A DNA stretch of 64,000 nucleotides from Perlucidibaca piscinae DSM 21586 (lineage in GTDB: Bacteria > Pseudomonadota > Gammaproteobacteria > Pseudomonadales > Moraxellaceae). Both the position numbers and the translations under genes were made by a program. How positions within the stretch are numbered: the first letter of the stretch is position 1; each line of letters starts with the position of its first letter. Under the pieces are notes generated by a model. That model was not told where the DNA came from and did not search any database. It worked only from the letters and a program-made list of their open reading frames with translations. Positions 9,342-17,372 of the stretch are shown here, in pieces. The DNA is taken from positions 17,847 to 81,846 of the forward strand of contig NZ_ATUE01000010.1 of NCBI RefSeq assembly GCF_000420045.1, given 5' to 3'.

Positions 9342-10118
9342 ATGAGTACGGCATTGATCACCGGAGCGTCCAATGGCATCGGTCTGGAGCTGGCGCGTCG
9401 ACTGGCGCGTGATGGCCATGACGTGATCCTGGTGGCGCGCAGCGTCGGCAAGCTGCAGGCGCTGGCAGACGAGCTCGCGGGCCAGTACGGCATCCAGGCC
9501 GGCGTCATCGGCCAGGACCTCGGCTACGAAGGGGCGGCGCAGGAGCTGGTCGACAAGCTTGGCGACCGTCGTGTCGACATGCTCATCAACAACGCCGGCT
9601 TTGGCGAGTTCGGCACCTTCATCGAGGCCGACATCGCGCGTCTGAACCAGATGATCCAGCTCAATGTCGCGACGCTGACCGCGCTGGCGCATGCCTTCGG
9701 CCGCCGCATGGCAGCCCAGGGCGGTGGCCAGATTCTCAACGTGGCGTCCATCGCCGGCTTCATGCCGGGGCCGGGGGCGGCGGTCTACTATGCCTCCAAG
9801 GCCTACGTGCTGAGCTTCTCCGACGCCCTCAATTACGAGCTGCGCCACAAGAATGTCACCGTCACCACCCTGTGCCCGGGCCCGACCGACACCGGCTTTG
9901 CCAGTGCCGCCAACGCCGAGGCTTCCGCCGCCTTCAAGTGGCCGATGCTGTCGACGCTGGACAGCCTGGCCGATTACGCCTACGAGTCGCTGAAGGCCCG
10001 ACGCGGCATCGCCGTTCACCGCTGGCTGATGAAGATCATGGCGTTCAGCGTGCGACTGGCGCCACGCTTCCTCGCCAACGCGATCTCGGCGCACAGCATC
10101 GGTTTCAAGCGACGCTGA
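9342..10118 (+). CDS. Short-chain dehydrogenase/reductase (DltE-like)
   Basis: 258-residue NAD(P)-dependent oxidoreductase. TGASNGIG at the N-terminus binds the cofactor, LINNAGFG is the structural NAG motif, and YYASK (near residue 147) carries the catalytic Tyr and Lys, with the catalytic Ser in NVASIAGF. Length is normal for classical SDRs. It has its own promoter with an operator-like repeat. The C-terminal extension resembles SDRs annotated as DltE or YqjQ. Substrate not determinable. Confidence 0.9.
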   Translation: MSTALITGASNGIGLELARRLARDGHDVILVARSVGKLQALADELAGQYGIQAGVIGQDLGYEGAAQELVDKLGDRRVDMLINNAGFGEFGTFIEADIARLNQMIQLNVATLTALAHAFGRRMAAQGGGQILNVASIAGFMPGPGAAVYYASKAYVLSFSDALNYELRHKNVTVTTLCPGPTDTGFASAANAEASAAFKWPMLSTLDSLADYAYESLKARRGIAVHRWLMKIMAFSVRLAPRFLANAISAHSIGFKRR

Positions 10119-10143
10119 GACAGGGGCGTCTGCCTGTTCGTGC

Positions 10144-11055
10144 TCAGGTGGTGAACCACGGGTGCTGCTGCACCCGTGCCACCAGATGATCCATGAAGGC
10201 GCGCAGGGCGGTGGACATGTGCTGGCGACTGGGTGTCATTGCCCACAGCTCGCCGTTGCGCACGACATGCCCGGAGAGCAGCGGCACCAGCCTGCCGGCA
10301 GCCACCTCGGTGTCGGTGAGAAAGGCTGGCAGCATGGCAATGCCCAGACCGGCGCGCACCGCATCCATCTGCAGCACGGCATTGTTGGTGCTGAAGCGAC
10401 CATGCACGGTGACGCGTCGCGGGTGAACGCGGCCGCTGGCATCCGTGTCGTCCACCATCAGGATGTTTTCGTGCGGCTGCCGGAACAGGACCAGCTGGTG
10501 CCGCTCGAGCTCGTCCAGGCTGGCCGGCGTGCCATGGCGTGCCAGGTAGTCGGGGCTGGCGTAGAAGCGCCCGCAGAGCATGCCCAGGCGGCGCCCGATC
10601 AGGTTGGCGTCGTTGAACTGGCCAATGCGCAGACCCAGGTCAACGCCTTCCTCGACCAGGTCGACCATGCGTCCGGAGAGATCGGCCTCCAGCGTGACAT
10701 CGGGGTGGCTGGCAAGAAATTCGCCCACCACGTCGCCCATGAAGCGCATGCCCAGCTCGACCGGCATGGTGATGCGCAGATGCCCGCGCGGGCTGCTCTG
10801 CCAGGCACTGAGTTCGCGGCAGGCATCGTCGACGGCATCCAGGCTGTGCCGTATGCGGTCGTAGAAGCGCCGGCCGGCATCGGTGAGGTGCAGGCTGCGG
10901 GTGGTGCGTTGCAGAAGGCGCACGCCGAGGTCCTGCTCCAGACGAGTCAGCGTTCGGCTGACGGATGATTTGGGCAGCCCCAGGCGTTCCGCGGCGGCCG
11001 TGAAGCTGCCGTCCTCGACGATGCGGATGAAAACTGCCAGATCATTCAGTTGCAT
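10144..11055 (-). CDS. LysR-family transcriptional regulator
   Basis: 303 residues from MQLNDLAVFIRIVEDGSF at 11055; the open frame continues upstream but is not LysR-like. The winged HTH spans residues 1-60 (AAAERLGLPKSSVSRTLTRLEQDLG), with the effector-binding domain thereafter. It is divergent from the DoxX gene at 11174, the arrangement common when a LysR protein controls its neighbour. The effector is unknown. Confidence 0.93.
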   Translation of the reverse strand: MQLNDLAVFIRIVEDGSFTAAAERLGLPKSSVSRTLTRLEQDLGVRLLQRTTRSLHLTDAGRRFYDRIRHSLDAVDDACRELSAWQSSPRGHLRITMPVELGMRFMGDVVGEFLASHPDVTLEADLSGRMVDLVEEGVDLGLRIGQFNDANLIGRRLGMLCGRFYASPDYLARHGTPASLDELERHQLVLFRQPHENILMVDDTDASGRVHPRRVTVHGRFSTNNAVLQMDAVRAGLGIAMLPAFLTDTEVAAGRLVPLLSGHVVRNGELWAMTPSRQHMSTALRAFMDHLVARVQQHPWFTT

Positions 11056-11062
11056 GGAGGAT

Positions 11063-11117
11063 TTGCCCGGCGCGGTGGTCTGTGGCAACACTAGAGCCAG
11101 GCTTGCCGGTCGGCAAG
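11063..11117. promoter_or_regulatory. Operator-like repeats between lysR and doxX
   Basis: The 118-bp divergent gap contains repeated TTGCC/GGCAA elements: TTGCC at 11063, GGCAA at 11084, and a near-continuous palindrome CTTGCCG-GT-CGGCAAG at 11102-11117. Such repeats are plausible LysR binding sites controlling both directions. Assignment to this LysR protein is inference from position. Confidence 0.45.
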
Positions 11118-11173
11118 TGCCGTTTCGGGATGGCAGGGGATTTGCTGCCGTTCGCATGCCATGGAGACACCGG

Positions 11174-11608
11174 ATGTCACTCAATCGCACCATGATCACC
11201 ACGCTGGATGGCCTGGCACGCCGTCCGCGAGTCGATGCCGCGCTGGCCTTGTCGGCGCGCGCCTTGCTGTCGTTCATCTTCATCGCCGCCGGTTACGGCA
11301 AGCTGGCGGGCTACCACGACACCATGGCCTGGATGGAGTCCATGTCCGTGCCGGGAGGCTTGCTGCCGCTGGTCATCCTGGTCGAGCTGGGTGGCGGCCT
11401 GGCCTTGCTGCTGGGGTGGCAGACGCGCCTGGCGGCGGCTGCCCTGGCGGTTTTCTGCGTGCTCAGCGGCGTGCTCTTTCATGCCGGTCAGGCGGACGAT
11501 CTGCAGCAGATCCTGTTCATGAAGAATCTGGCCATGGCCGGAGGGTTGCTGGCGGTCGTGCGTACCGGTGCCGGCTGTCCGTCCGTCGACAAGACGATGA
11601 TTTCATAA
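11174..11608 (+). CDS. DoxX family membrane protein (first copy)
   Basis: 144 residues with about four hydrophobic segments. The DoxX pattern is clear: FIFIAAGYGKLAGY near the start, GGLLPLVILVELGGGLALLLGW in the middle, and FMKNLAMAGGLLAV at the end. Start chosen at ATG 11174 after GGAGACACCG. DoxX proteins are small inner-membrane proteins linked to redox and thiol stress; the precise function here is unknown. A paralogue lies at 23482-23913. Probably controlled by the divergent LysR regulator. Confidence 0.88.
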   Translation: MSLNRTMITTLDGLARRPRVDAALALSARALLSFIFIAAGYGKLAGYHDTMAWMESMSVPGGLLPLVILVELGGGLALLLGWQTRLAAAALAVFCVLSGVLFHAGQADDLQQILFMKNLAMAGGLLAVVRTGAGCPSVDKTMIS

Positions 11609-11618
11609 AAATCGGAAG

Positions 11619-11638
11619 TGAATTTGTGCAAAAATTCA
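11619..11638 (+). promoter_or_regulatory. Candidate TetR autoregulatory operator
   Basis: Inverted repeat TGAATTT-GTGCAA-AAATTCA with perfect 7-bp arms, 25 bp before the TetR start codon. Size and position suit an autorepressor site; binding is inferred. Confidence 0.45.
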
Positions 11639-11663
11639 AACTGGTGTTGTTTTTGAGAGAGAC

Positions 11664-12341
11664 ATGGAAGCCCCCAACCGACTTCGCAAGCCTTCCCAGG
11701 CGCGTACCCTTGAGCGCGTCAATCGAGCCATCGCAACGGCCGAGCGGCTGATTCTGGAGCGCGGCCCTGAAGAGGTCTCGATTCCGGACATTGCCGAGGC
11801 ATCCGGTGTGCCGCGCGCCAGTCTTTACCAGTTCTACGCCAACAAGCACCAGCTCTTTGCCGCCATCACCGAACGCCAGCTCGCGCGTGTGCTGGAGTAC
11901 ATGCAGACGGGTGCCAAGGCGCTGGCGGGATATCACTGGCGTGACACCATTCCGCTGCTGATCCGTGGCGTGTCCGGGCATTTCAACCAGAATCCGGTGG
12001 CCAGCATCCTGATCCTGGGCTGGCCGGTGAGTCGGGCCACCTTCCAGGCCCAGGGCGTGACCGTGGACAACATCGGCGCTGCCGTGCATGACATGCTGCT
12101 GACCACGACGCCCCGGATTGATCTCAGCCGGCATCCCTCGGCCACCACGGTCGTGGTTGAAATCAGCTTTGCCTGTCTCAAATACGGCTATTACCGCGAA
12201 GGGGTCATCTCGGAGGCCATTCAGGAGCAGGCGGTGCTGGCGGCCACGGGCTACATGGAGCAGTTGCTGCCTGTCGAGCTGCGTCACCCAGCTGCCAGCT
12301 ACGTATCACCGACTGCTTTGCACGCACCGGCATCTGCTTGA
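11664..12341 (+). CDS. TetR/AcrR family transcriptional regulator
   Basis: 225 residues. The N-terminal HTH is typical: AIATAERLILERGPEEVSI, then IAEASGVPRASLYQFYANKHQLF at about residues 46-68. The ligand-binding domain is not recognisable to a specific class. GAGAGA precedes the ATG. Its final 137 bp overlap the GIY-YIG gene on the opposite strand, so one of the two C-termini is probably longer than needed. Target genes unknown; the upstream operator suggests autoregulation. Confidence 0.88.
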   Translation: MEAPNRLRKPSQARTLERVNRAIATAERLILERGPEEVSIPDIAEASGVPRASLYQFYANKHQLFAAITERQLARVLEYMQTGAKALAGYHWRDTIPLLIRGVSGHFNQNPVASILILGWPVSRATFQAQGVTVDNIGAAVHDMLLTTTPRIDLSRHPSATTVVVEISFACLKYGYYREGVISEAIQEQAVLAATGYMEQLLPVELRHPAASYVSPTALHAPASA

Positions 12342-12540
12342 TCTGCCACTCCAGCTGCCGGGCAATGCGCTGACTCGGACAGGGTGTGCTTGCCACCAGC
12401 GCCAGGGGCGGAAAACTGCGGGTGAAGCGTGCGCCTCGTCCCTGCACATGGGCTTCATAGCGGCTGCCGACGTCGGTCGTGATCCCGGTGTAGAGACGCT
12501 CTCCGTTGCAGTTCAGCACATAGACCCACCACAGCTTCAT
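12205..12540 (-). CDS. GIY-YIG superfamily protein (UPF0213/YhbQ-like)
   Basis: 111 residues. The N-terminus reads WVYVLNCNGERLYTGITTD, a GIY-YIG core with YV and YTG in place of the canonical words, followed by the conserved R in GSRYEAHVQG and a late E (ARQLEWQIKQM). The compact domain is complete by about residue 80; the last 30 residues are Pro/Ala-rich and overlap the TetR gene. Members are presumed structure-specific nucleases, but the cellular role is uncertain. Confidence 0.8.
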   Translation of the reverse strand: MKLWWVYVLNCNGERLYTGITTDVGSRYEAHVQGRGARFTRSFPPLALVASTPCPSQRIARQLEWQIKQMPVRAKQSVIRSWQLGDAARQAATAPCSPWPPAPPAPEWPPR

Positions 12541-12552
12541 GGCTGGGAGTGC

Positions 12553-13110
12553 TCACTGCGGAAGACGCTGGCTGATCTCGTCCAGTCGCAGGCGCGTGGT
12601 CTGCAGATACACCTCGCCAATGCTGTAGGCAGTCAGGTTGCCCTCCGGGCTCTGGTCATGGCTGCGCCGTATCAGTTCCTTGCGTGTGGCCAGCCAGTGC
12701 TGCTGCTCGCGCAGGGCCGCCGGAACCTCTTCTTGCGGCAGGTTGGCCAGATACTCGATGAAGGTCAGATAGAGCTGGGTATCGTAGAGCGTGTTCAGGT
12801 TTGCCAGGGTGGCATTGAGCTCGCCCGGTGGCAGGTCGGTGATGAGAATTTCCTCGAGCTGATCGATGGCGTCGTCGATGTTCGGTTGCCAGTCGGCAAT
12901 GGCCGAGCGCGTTGCCTTGTGCTCGGCGCTGGCCTCGTCCAGCGGCAGGGCGGGAGCTGTTGCTTCCTCGACCTCGGCCGGTGCCACCAGCACGGCATCC
13001 GCATCGGTCTGCGATCGACTCATCAGCTGCTGCACCCCCAGGTAGGCCAGCGCCGTCACCAGATAGGCGCAGGTGCCCCAGAGGACGGGTTTCAACAACG
13101 GTGACGCCAT
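12553..13110 (-). CDS. Hypothetical membrane-anchored protein
   Basis: 185 residues with no family I recognise. A hydrophobic segment at residues 8-30 (VLWGTCAYLVTALAYLGVQQL) suggests a single N-terminal membrane anchor. The rest is acidic and predicted helical, so most of the protein probably sits in the periplasm. It ends 13 bp before the GIY-YIG start on the same strand, so the two may be co-transcribed. Confidence 0.65.
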   Translation of the reverse strand: MASPLLKPVLWGTCAYLVTALAYLGVQQLMSRSQTDADAVLVAPAEVEEATAPALPLDEASAEHKATRSAIADWQPNIDDAIDQLEEILITDLPPGELNATLANLNTLYDTQLYLTFIEYLANLPQEEVPAALREQQHWLATRKELIRRSHDQSPEGNLTAYSIGEVYLQTTRLRLDEISQRLPQ

Positions 13111-13181
13111 GACACGCTCCAGACCGGGGATGAGCTATCCACATCACTATCATACGTCAGCAGGGAGCCTTGGTCAGGCCA

Positions 13182-13931
13182 TCAGTCGCGCGGCAGGGGA
13201 TGAATGCGAGCATGACCGCCATCGACGCCGATCTGCTGGCCAGTGATCCAGCCGGCATCCGGTGACAGCAGAAAGGCGATCAGGGCGGCGATGTCGTCAG
13301 GCTGTCCCAGGCGCTGCATGGGGTTGACCTTGGCCTGGCGGGCGGCGCTTTCCGGCGTGCCGGTCAGTCGTGCCGTGAGTGGCGACACCGTCAGGCCGGG
13401 GTGCACGCAATTCACCCGTATGCCCTTGTCGGCATAGCTGGCGGCCGTGGACAGCGCCAGGGCCGCAACTGCTGCCTTGGCGGCGGCAATGCCCTCGTGG
13501 TTGGGAAAGCCGGCCTCGGCAACCAGCGAACCGATCAGCACGGCGGACCCGGGCCGGCGCTGGCTGCGCACGTGCTGCACAAAGGCGCGCAAGGCACAGG
13601 CAGCGGAAAAGTAGTTGACCTGCATGAGGCTGACCAGGTCGTCATCACGGGTCAGGTGCAGGGGGCGGATCAGCGTGCTGCCGACAGCGTGCGCGAAGCC
13701 GTCAAGCGGACCCAGGGCATCACTCGCCTGTGTCAGCTGGGCATCGGCGACGCCGGGCAGCGAGAGGTCCCCGGTGAGCAGCACATGCGGCACGCTCAGC
13801 TCACTGGCCAGCGACGCCAGGGCGTCCTGGTTGCGACCGCTGAGGGCCAGTGCGTGGCCCTGCTGCGCCAGACGCCGGGCGAGGGCGCCGCCAATGGCGC
13901 CGCTGGCGCCGGTGATCCAGATGGTGGCCAT
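13182..13931 (-). CDS. Short-chain dehydrogenase/reductase
   Basis: 249 residues. Cofactor motif TGASGAIGG at residues 7-15; later conserved segments are HAVGSTLIRPL in the NAG region, IGSLVAEAGFPNHEGIAAAKAAV, and VNCVHPGLTVSPLT. In the catalytic segment the usual YxxxK is HEGIAAAK, so the Tyr appears replaced, although the Lys is kept. Either the enzyme uses a variant active site or it is not a classical dehydrogenase. The C-terminal WITGQQIGVDGG is standard for fabG-like SDRs. Confidence 0.85.
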   Translation of the reverse strand: MATIWITGASGAIGGALARRLAQQGHALALSGRNQDALASLASELSVPHVLLTGDLSLPGVADAQLTQASDALGPLDGFAHAVGSTLIRPLHLTRDDDLVSLMQVNYFSAACALRAFVQHVRSQRRPGSAVLIGSLVAEAGFPNHEGIAAAKAAVAALALSTAASYADKGIRVNCVHPGLTVSPLTARLTGTPESAARQAKVNPMQRLGQPDDIAALIAFLLSPDAGWITGQQIGVDGGHARIHPLPRD

Positions 13932-14105
13932 GCTGTTTCTGCTCCCTAACGTTTTGCCGAGTCTGACCTCGGCGTGGCGATTGGCCAGTGGACAGGACGG
14001 AACAGCGGACAGCCTGGCGGCGAATCAGGCGCGGGGATTGTCCGGTCGCCATCCCGGTCCGGAAACGCTATGTTCATGATCATTCAGAAAGACGCGAGTT
14101 GCCCG

Positions 14106-14573
14106 ATGCCCGACATGTCCTCCCGTCTCAGCGAGCTTTCGCTGGGCAGCCTGCAGACCCTGTTTGAAACCTTGCATCCGCCATCGTTTGCCCTTTGTCA
14201 CGGCAATTTCCGCGCAGACTTCATCGGTCCGGCCTGGCTGCGCATGACCGCGCCACCCGCCATTGCCGCCAGCGGCCTGCGCGGCTGGCGTGGCAAGTGC
14301 TTCCTTGAGGCCGGGCAGGCCGTCAACCGCGTGATGCGGGGTGGTCGCGAAGAGCAGGTGCTGCCGATGACGGCAGCGATACGACCTTCGTTGCGCGATG
14401 ACACGCCGGTCCTGGCGTTGACCTACGGCGCCAGCTCCCCGCTGCCCTGGCGATTTGTCTGCGACGAGGTGCGCCAGCTCGATGAGGATCACCTGTTGGC
14501 CATGACCGTCATCGACCTGCCGGGCCTGCGTCGCCTGGGCTTTCCTTTCCTGCTGACCCGCGAACGGCCATGA
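14106..14573 (+). CDS. Conserved hypothetical protein with GWxGK core
   Basis: 155 residues from ATG 14106; ATG 14070 in the same frame is an alternative. No signal peptide or membrane segment. A central GWRGKCF and a late DEVRQLDEDHLLAMTVID loosely recall the GXWXG/DUF4334 families, but I cannot confirm this. It overlaps the next gene by four bases (ATGA), so the two are translated together. Confidence 0.6.
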   Translation: MPDMSSRLSELSLGSLQTLFETLHPPSFALCHGNFRADFIGPAWLRMTAPPAIAASGLRGWRGKCFLEAGQAVNRVMRGGREEQVLPMTAAIRPSLRDDTPVLALTYGASSPLPWRFVCDEVRQLDEDHLLAMTVIDLPGLRRLGFPFLLTRERP

Positions 14574-15010
14574 GCCCTGTCTGGCATGCCCGCTGCGTGA
14601 CCTGGCTGCCTCGCGCCGGCGTGCTGCCGTTTCTGCTGGCGCTGTCCGCACTGGCACTGGGGCAGCAGGCGCTGCCGGTGCTGGGGCCGGTGCTGCCTAT
14701 CGTGCTCGGGTATGGCGTGGTGATCGCCGCGTTCATGAGCGGAGCCCTCTGGGGGCAGGTCGTGATGGAGCCGGCGGCGGCCATCTGGCTGCTGTTCAGC
14801 AACCTGCTGGCATTGGTGACATGGGCAGCGGCAGTATGGCTGTCGCCGCAGGCGGCACTGCCGGTGCTTACCGTGGTGTTCGTGGCGCTGTGGCTGGCTG
14901 ACCGCCAACGCTGGCGCGCCGGTCGCGTGTCATCACGCTACTGGCGCATACGCTGCGAGGTGACCGCGCTGGTGGTGCCGGCCGTGCTGGGGTGTGCGGC
15001 ACTGGCGTGA
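14570..15010 (+). CDS. DUF3429-like inner-membrane protein
   Basis: 146 residues forming about five hydrophobic helices. LPIVLGYGVVIAAFMSGALWG and the later LADRQRWRAG are typical of the DUF3429 family, small membrane proteins of unknown function common in proteobacteria. Translationally coupled to the upstream hypothetical gene and convergent with the antiporter gene 11 bp downstream. Confidence 0.75.
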   Translation: MSPVWHARCVTWLPRAGVLPFLLALSALALGQQALPVLGPVLPIVLGYGVVIAAFMSGALWGQVVMEPAAAIWLLFSNLLALVTWAAAVWLSPQAALPVLTVVFVALWLADRQRWRAGRVSSRYWRIRCEVTALVVPAVLGCAALA

Positions 15011-15021
15011 TGCCCTGAGGC

Positions 15022-16719
15022 TCACTTGCCGAAGCGTTGCGCGATATGCCCTGACATGCTCTGTGCCAGAGCCGTTTCGGCGACAAACACCTCGCCCAGG
15101 CCTTCCTCCTCCAGCAGTCTGGCCTCGGTGCCGTTGTTGGCGCGCACCACCACGGCGATCTTCGGATTGAGCTGACGCGCGATGTCGACCATGGTGCGCA
15201 CGTGCAGGGTGTCCGGCAGGGCGATGACCAGCATGGCGGCACGATGCACATGGGCCTGGATCAGCACGTCCGGGGTCGAGGCGTCACCCGTGACGGCGGG
15301 AATGTCATCGCGGCGCAGATCGTCGATGTGTTCGCGATTCTGGTCGGCGACCACGAAGGGAATGCCGCGTTCGCGCAGCGAGCGGGCGATGCGGCGACCG
15401 ACACGGCCATAGCCGACCAGCACCACCTGACCGGTGAGCAGTTCCTCGTCGGTGGTCATGGGCAGCTGGGCCAGCGGGTCGTTGCTGCGCTCCAGACGCC
15501 GGGCCAGGCTGGAGTGCGAGCGCACCCAGCGCTGCACCGGCTCGATGGCGGCGAACATCAGCGAGTTCAGCGCGATCGAGATCAGCGCGGCGGCCAGCAC
15601 CAGGCTCTGGCCTTCCACCGGCAGCAGCTTGAGGTAAACGCCGAGGCCGGCCACGATGAAGGCGAATTCGCCGATCTGGGCCAAGCTGGCGCCGACCGTG
15701 AGTGCGGTGTTCAGCGGATAGCGGAACAGCAGCACCAGCGCGATGGCTGCCAGCGTCTTGCCGAACACGATGATGGCTACCACGGCCAGCAGATGCAGCG
15801 GCTCCTCCCAGATCACGCTGGGCTCGAACAGCATGCCCACCGAGACGAAGAACAGCACCGCAAAGGCGTCACGCAGCGGCAGCGATTCATCGGCAGCGCG
15901 GTGGCTGAACTCCGACTCGCGCATCATCATGCCGGCGAAGAAGGCACCCAGCGCAAACGAGACATCGAACAGCTTTGCCGAACCGAAGGCGACGCCCAGT
16001 GCCACCGCGATCACCGTCAGCGTGAACAGTTCGCGCGACCCGGTGCGCGATACCCACCACAGCATGCGCGGCAGCAGACGCTTGCCGATCACCAGCATGA
16101 ACACGACGAAGGCGGCGACCTTGGCCAGGGTGATGCCCAGGGTCAGCAGCAGGTCGCTGGTGGCGTGGTCGCTGTCACCCGCGGCGTTTGCAGTGAGCAG
16201 GGTAGCCAGTGCCGGCATCATCACCAGCACCAGCACCATGGCCAGATCCTCGACGATGAGCCAGCCAACCGCGATCTGGCCATTGATGGATTTCAGCAGT
16301 CCCTTGCTCTCCAGGGCACGCAGCAGCACCACGGTGCTGGCCGTGGACAGGCAGAGACCGAACACCAGACCCTCGACCCAGCTCCAGCCCCAGCTCATGG
16401 AGACGGCCATGCCGAGCAGGGCGGCGACACTGATCTGCACAATGGCGCCGGGCACGGCGATGCGCTTGACGGCCATCAGGTCGGCGAGCGAGAAGTGCAG
16501 GCCGACACCGAACATCAGCAGCATGACGCCGATCTCGGCAAGCTGGGCAGCGAGACTGAGGTCGGCGACAAAGCCGGGCGTGGCCGGTCCGATCACGATG
16601 CCGGCGACCAGGTAGCCTACCAGCGGCGGCATGCGCAGGCGGTGCGCGAAATAGCCGAAGACCATGGCCAGCCCGAAGCCGATGGCGAGGATGGCGATCA
16701 GGGAAACGTCATGGGGCAT
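15022..16719 (-). CDS. ybaL: Kef/CPA2-type cation:proton antiporter with RCK domain (YbaL-like)
   Basis: 565 residues from ATG 16719. The first 390 residues are a polytopic Na+/H+ exchanger domain; the segments LRMPPLVGYLVAGIVIGP, AEIGVMLLMFGVGLHFSL and GLCLSTASTVVLLRALE closely follow E. coli YbaL. Residues about 415-530 form an RCK/TrkA-N domain with the nucleotide motif GYGRVGRRIARSL. No glutathione-gating Kef signature is obvious. Likely exchanges K+ or another monovalent cation for protons across the inner membrane. Confidence 0.9.
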   Translation of the reverse strand: MPHDVSLIAILAIGFGLAMVFGYFAHRLRMPPLVGYLVAGIVIGPATPGFVADLSLAAQLAEIGVMLLMFGVGLHFSLADLMAVKRIAVPGAIVQISVAALLGMAVSMSWGWSWVEGLVFGLCLSTASTVVLLRALESKGLLKSINGQIAVGWLIVEDLAMVLVLVMMPALATLLTANAAGDSDHATSDLLLTLGITLAKVAAFVVFMLVIGKRLLPRMLWWVSRTGSRELFTLTVIAVALGVAFGSAKLFDVSFALGAFFAGMMMRESEFSHRAADESLPLRDAFAVLFFVSVGMLFEPSVIWEEPLHLLAVVAIIVFGKTLAAIALVLLFRYPLNTALTVGASLAQIGEFAFIVAGLGVYLKLLPVEGQSLVLAAALISIALNSLMFAAIEPVQRWVRSHSSLARRLERSNDPLAQLPMTTDEELLTGQVVLVGYGRVGRRIARSLRERGIPFVVADQNREHIDDLRRDDIPAVTGDASTPDVLIQAHVHRAAMLVIALPDTLHVRTMVDIARQLNPKIAVVVRANNGTEARLLEEEGLGEVFVAETALAQSMSGHIAQRFGK

Positions 16720-16862
16720 GCAAGGGGTATCCTGGTCAGGGTGTCGTGATTGTATCGGCTGCAGCCGGCCTGTGGACAAAACGCGCGACAGCGGGCATTT
16801 GTTCACTGACCCGGCGGATGAAATGCCCACACGATATGCAGGTCATCCACAGGAGTTCTGAC

Positions 16863-17171
16863 ATGACCGATCGTCGCACATTCCTCAAGCTGGTACCCGC
16901 CGCCTGCGTGGGCATGGCTGTCTCCCCGGCTGCTTTTGCCAACTCGCCCAAGCTCAAGGATACCGATCCGCAAGCCATCGCGATGGGCTACAAGACCAAT
17001 GCGGCACAGGTCGACAAGGCCAAGTCGCCACGCTATGCCGCCGGCCAGAAGTGCGCCAACTGCGTGCTGTTCCAGGCCAAGCCGGGTGATGCCTGGGGCC
17101 AGTGCGGCATCTTTGCCGGCAAGCTCGTGGCTGCCGGTGCCTGGTGCAACGCCTACGCCAGGAAGGGCTGA
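16863..17171 (+). CDS. High-potential iron-sulfur protein (HiPIP), Tat-exported
   Basis: 102 residues. The twin-arginine signal (DRRTFLKLVPAACVG) ends around residue 26. The mature part has the HiPIP cluster spacing C-x2-C-x13-C-x13-C (CANC, then QCG and WCN), which binds one 4Fe-4S cluster for periplasmic one-electron transfer. GGAGT lies seven bases before the ATG. A strong terminator follows. HiPIPs usually deliver electrons to oxidases or reaction centres; the partner is not in the window. Confidence 0.95.
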   Translation: MTDRRTFLKLVPAACVGMAVSPAAFANSPKLKDTDPQAIAMGYKTNAAQVDKAKSPRYAAGQKCANCVLFQAKPGDAWGQCGIFAGKLVAAGAWCNAYARKG

Positions 17172-17203
17172 TCGCGACGCACGCCGCACGAAGACGTGCT
17201 GGA

Positions 17204-17230
17204 GCCCGGCTTTTGCCGGGCTTTTTTTAT
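17204..17230 (+). terminator. Intrinsic terminator after HiPIP gene
   Basis: AGCCCGGC-TTTT-GCCGGGCT stem followed by a run of seven T. Confidence 0.93.
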
Positions 17231-17372
17231 GGCAGATTCCCGGCTGCCCGCTATTTTCCGTCTTTCGTCGGATTTTGTCTCGGTGTCGCCGGGTGCCTTG
17301 TAATATCCCGCCTCGGATGCTTTGCTTGCGAACGCCGCAGACATGGCCAACAACACAACAAGAGCGGGCCTC

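Noticed and set aside
15202..16749. 515-codon plus-strand open frame antisense to the antiporter gene
   Set aside because: His/Gln/Asp-rich sequence typical of an antisense frame; the minus-strand antiporter is clearly the real gene.
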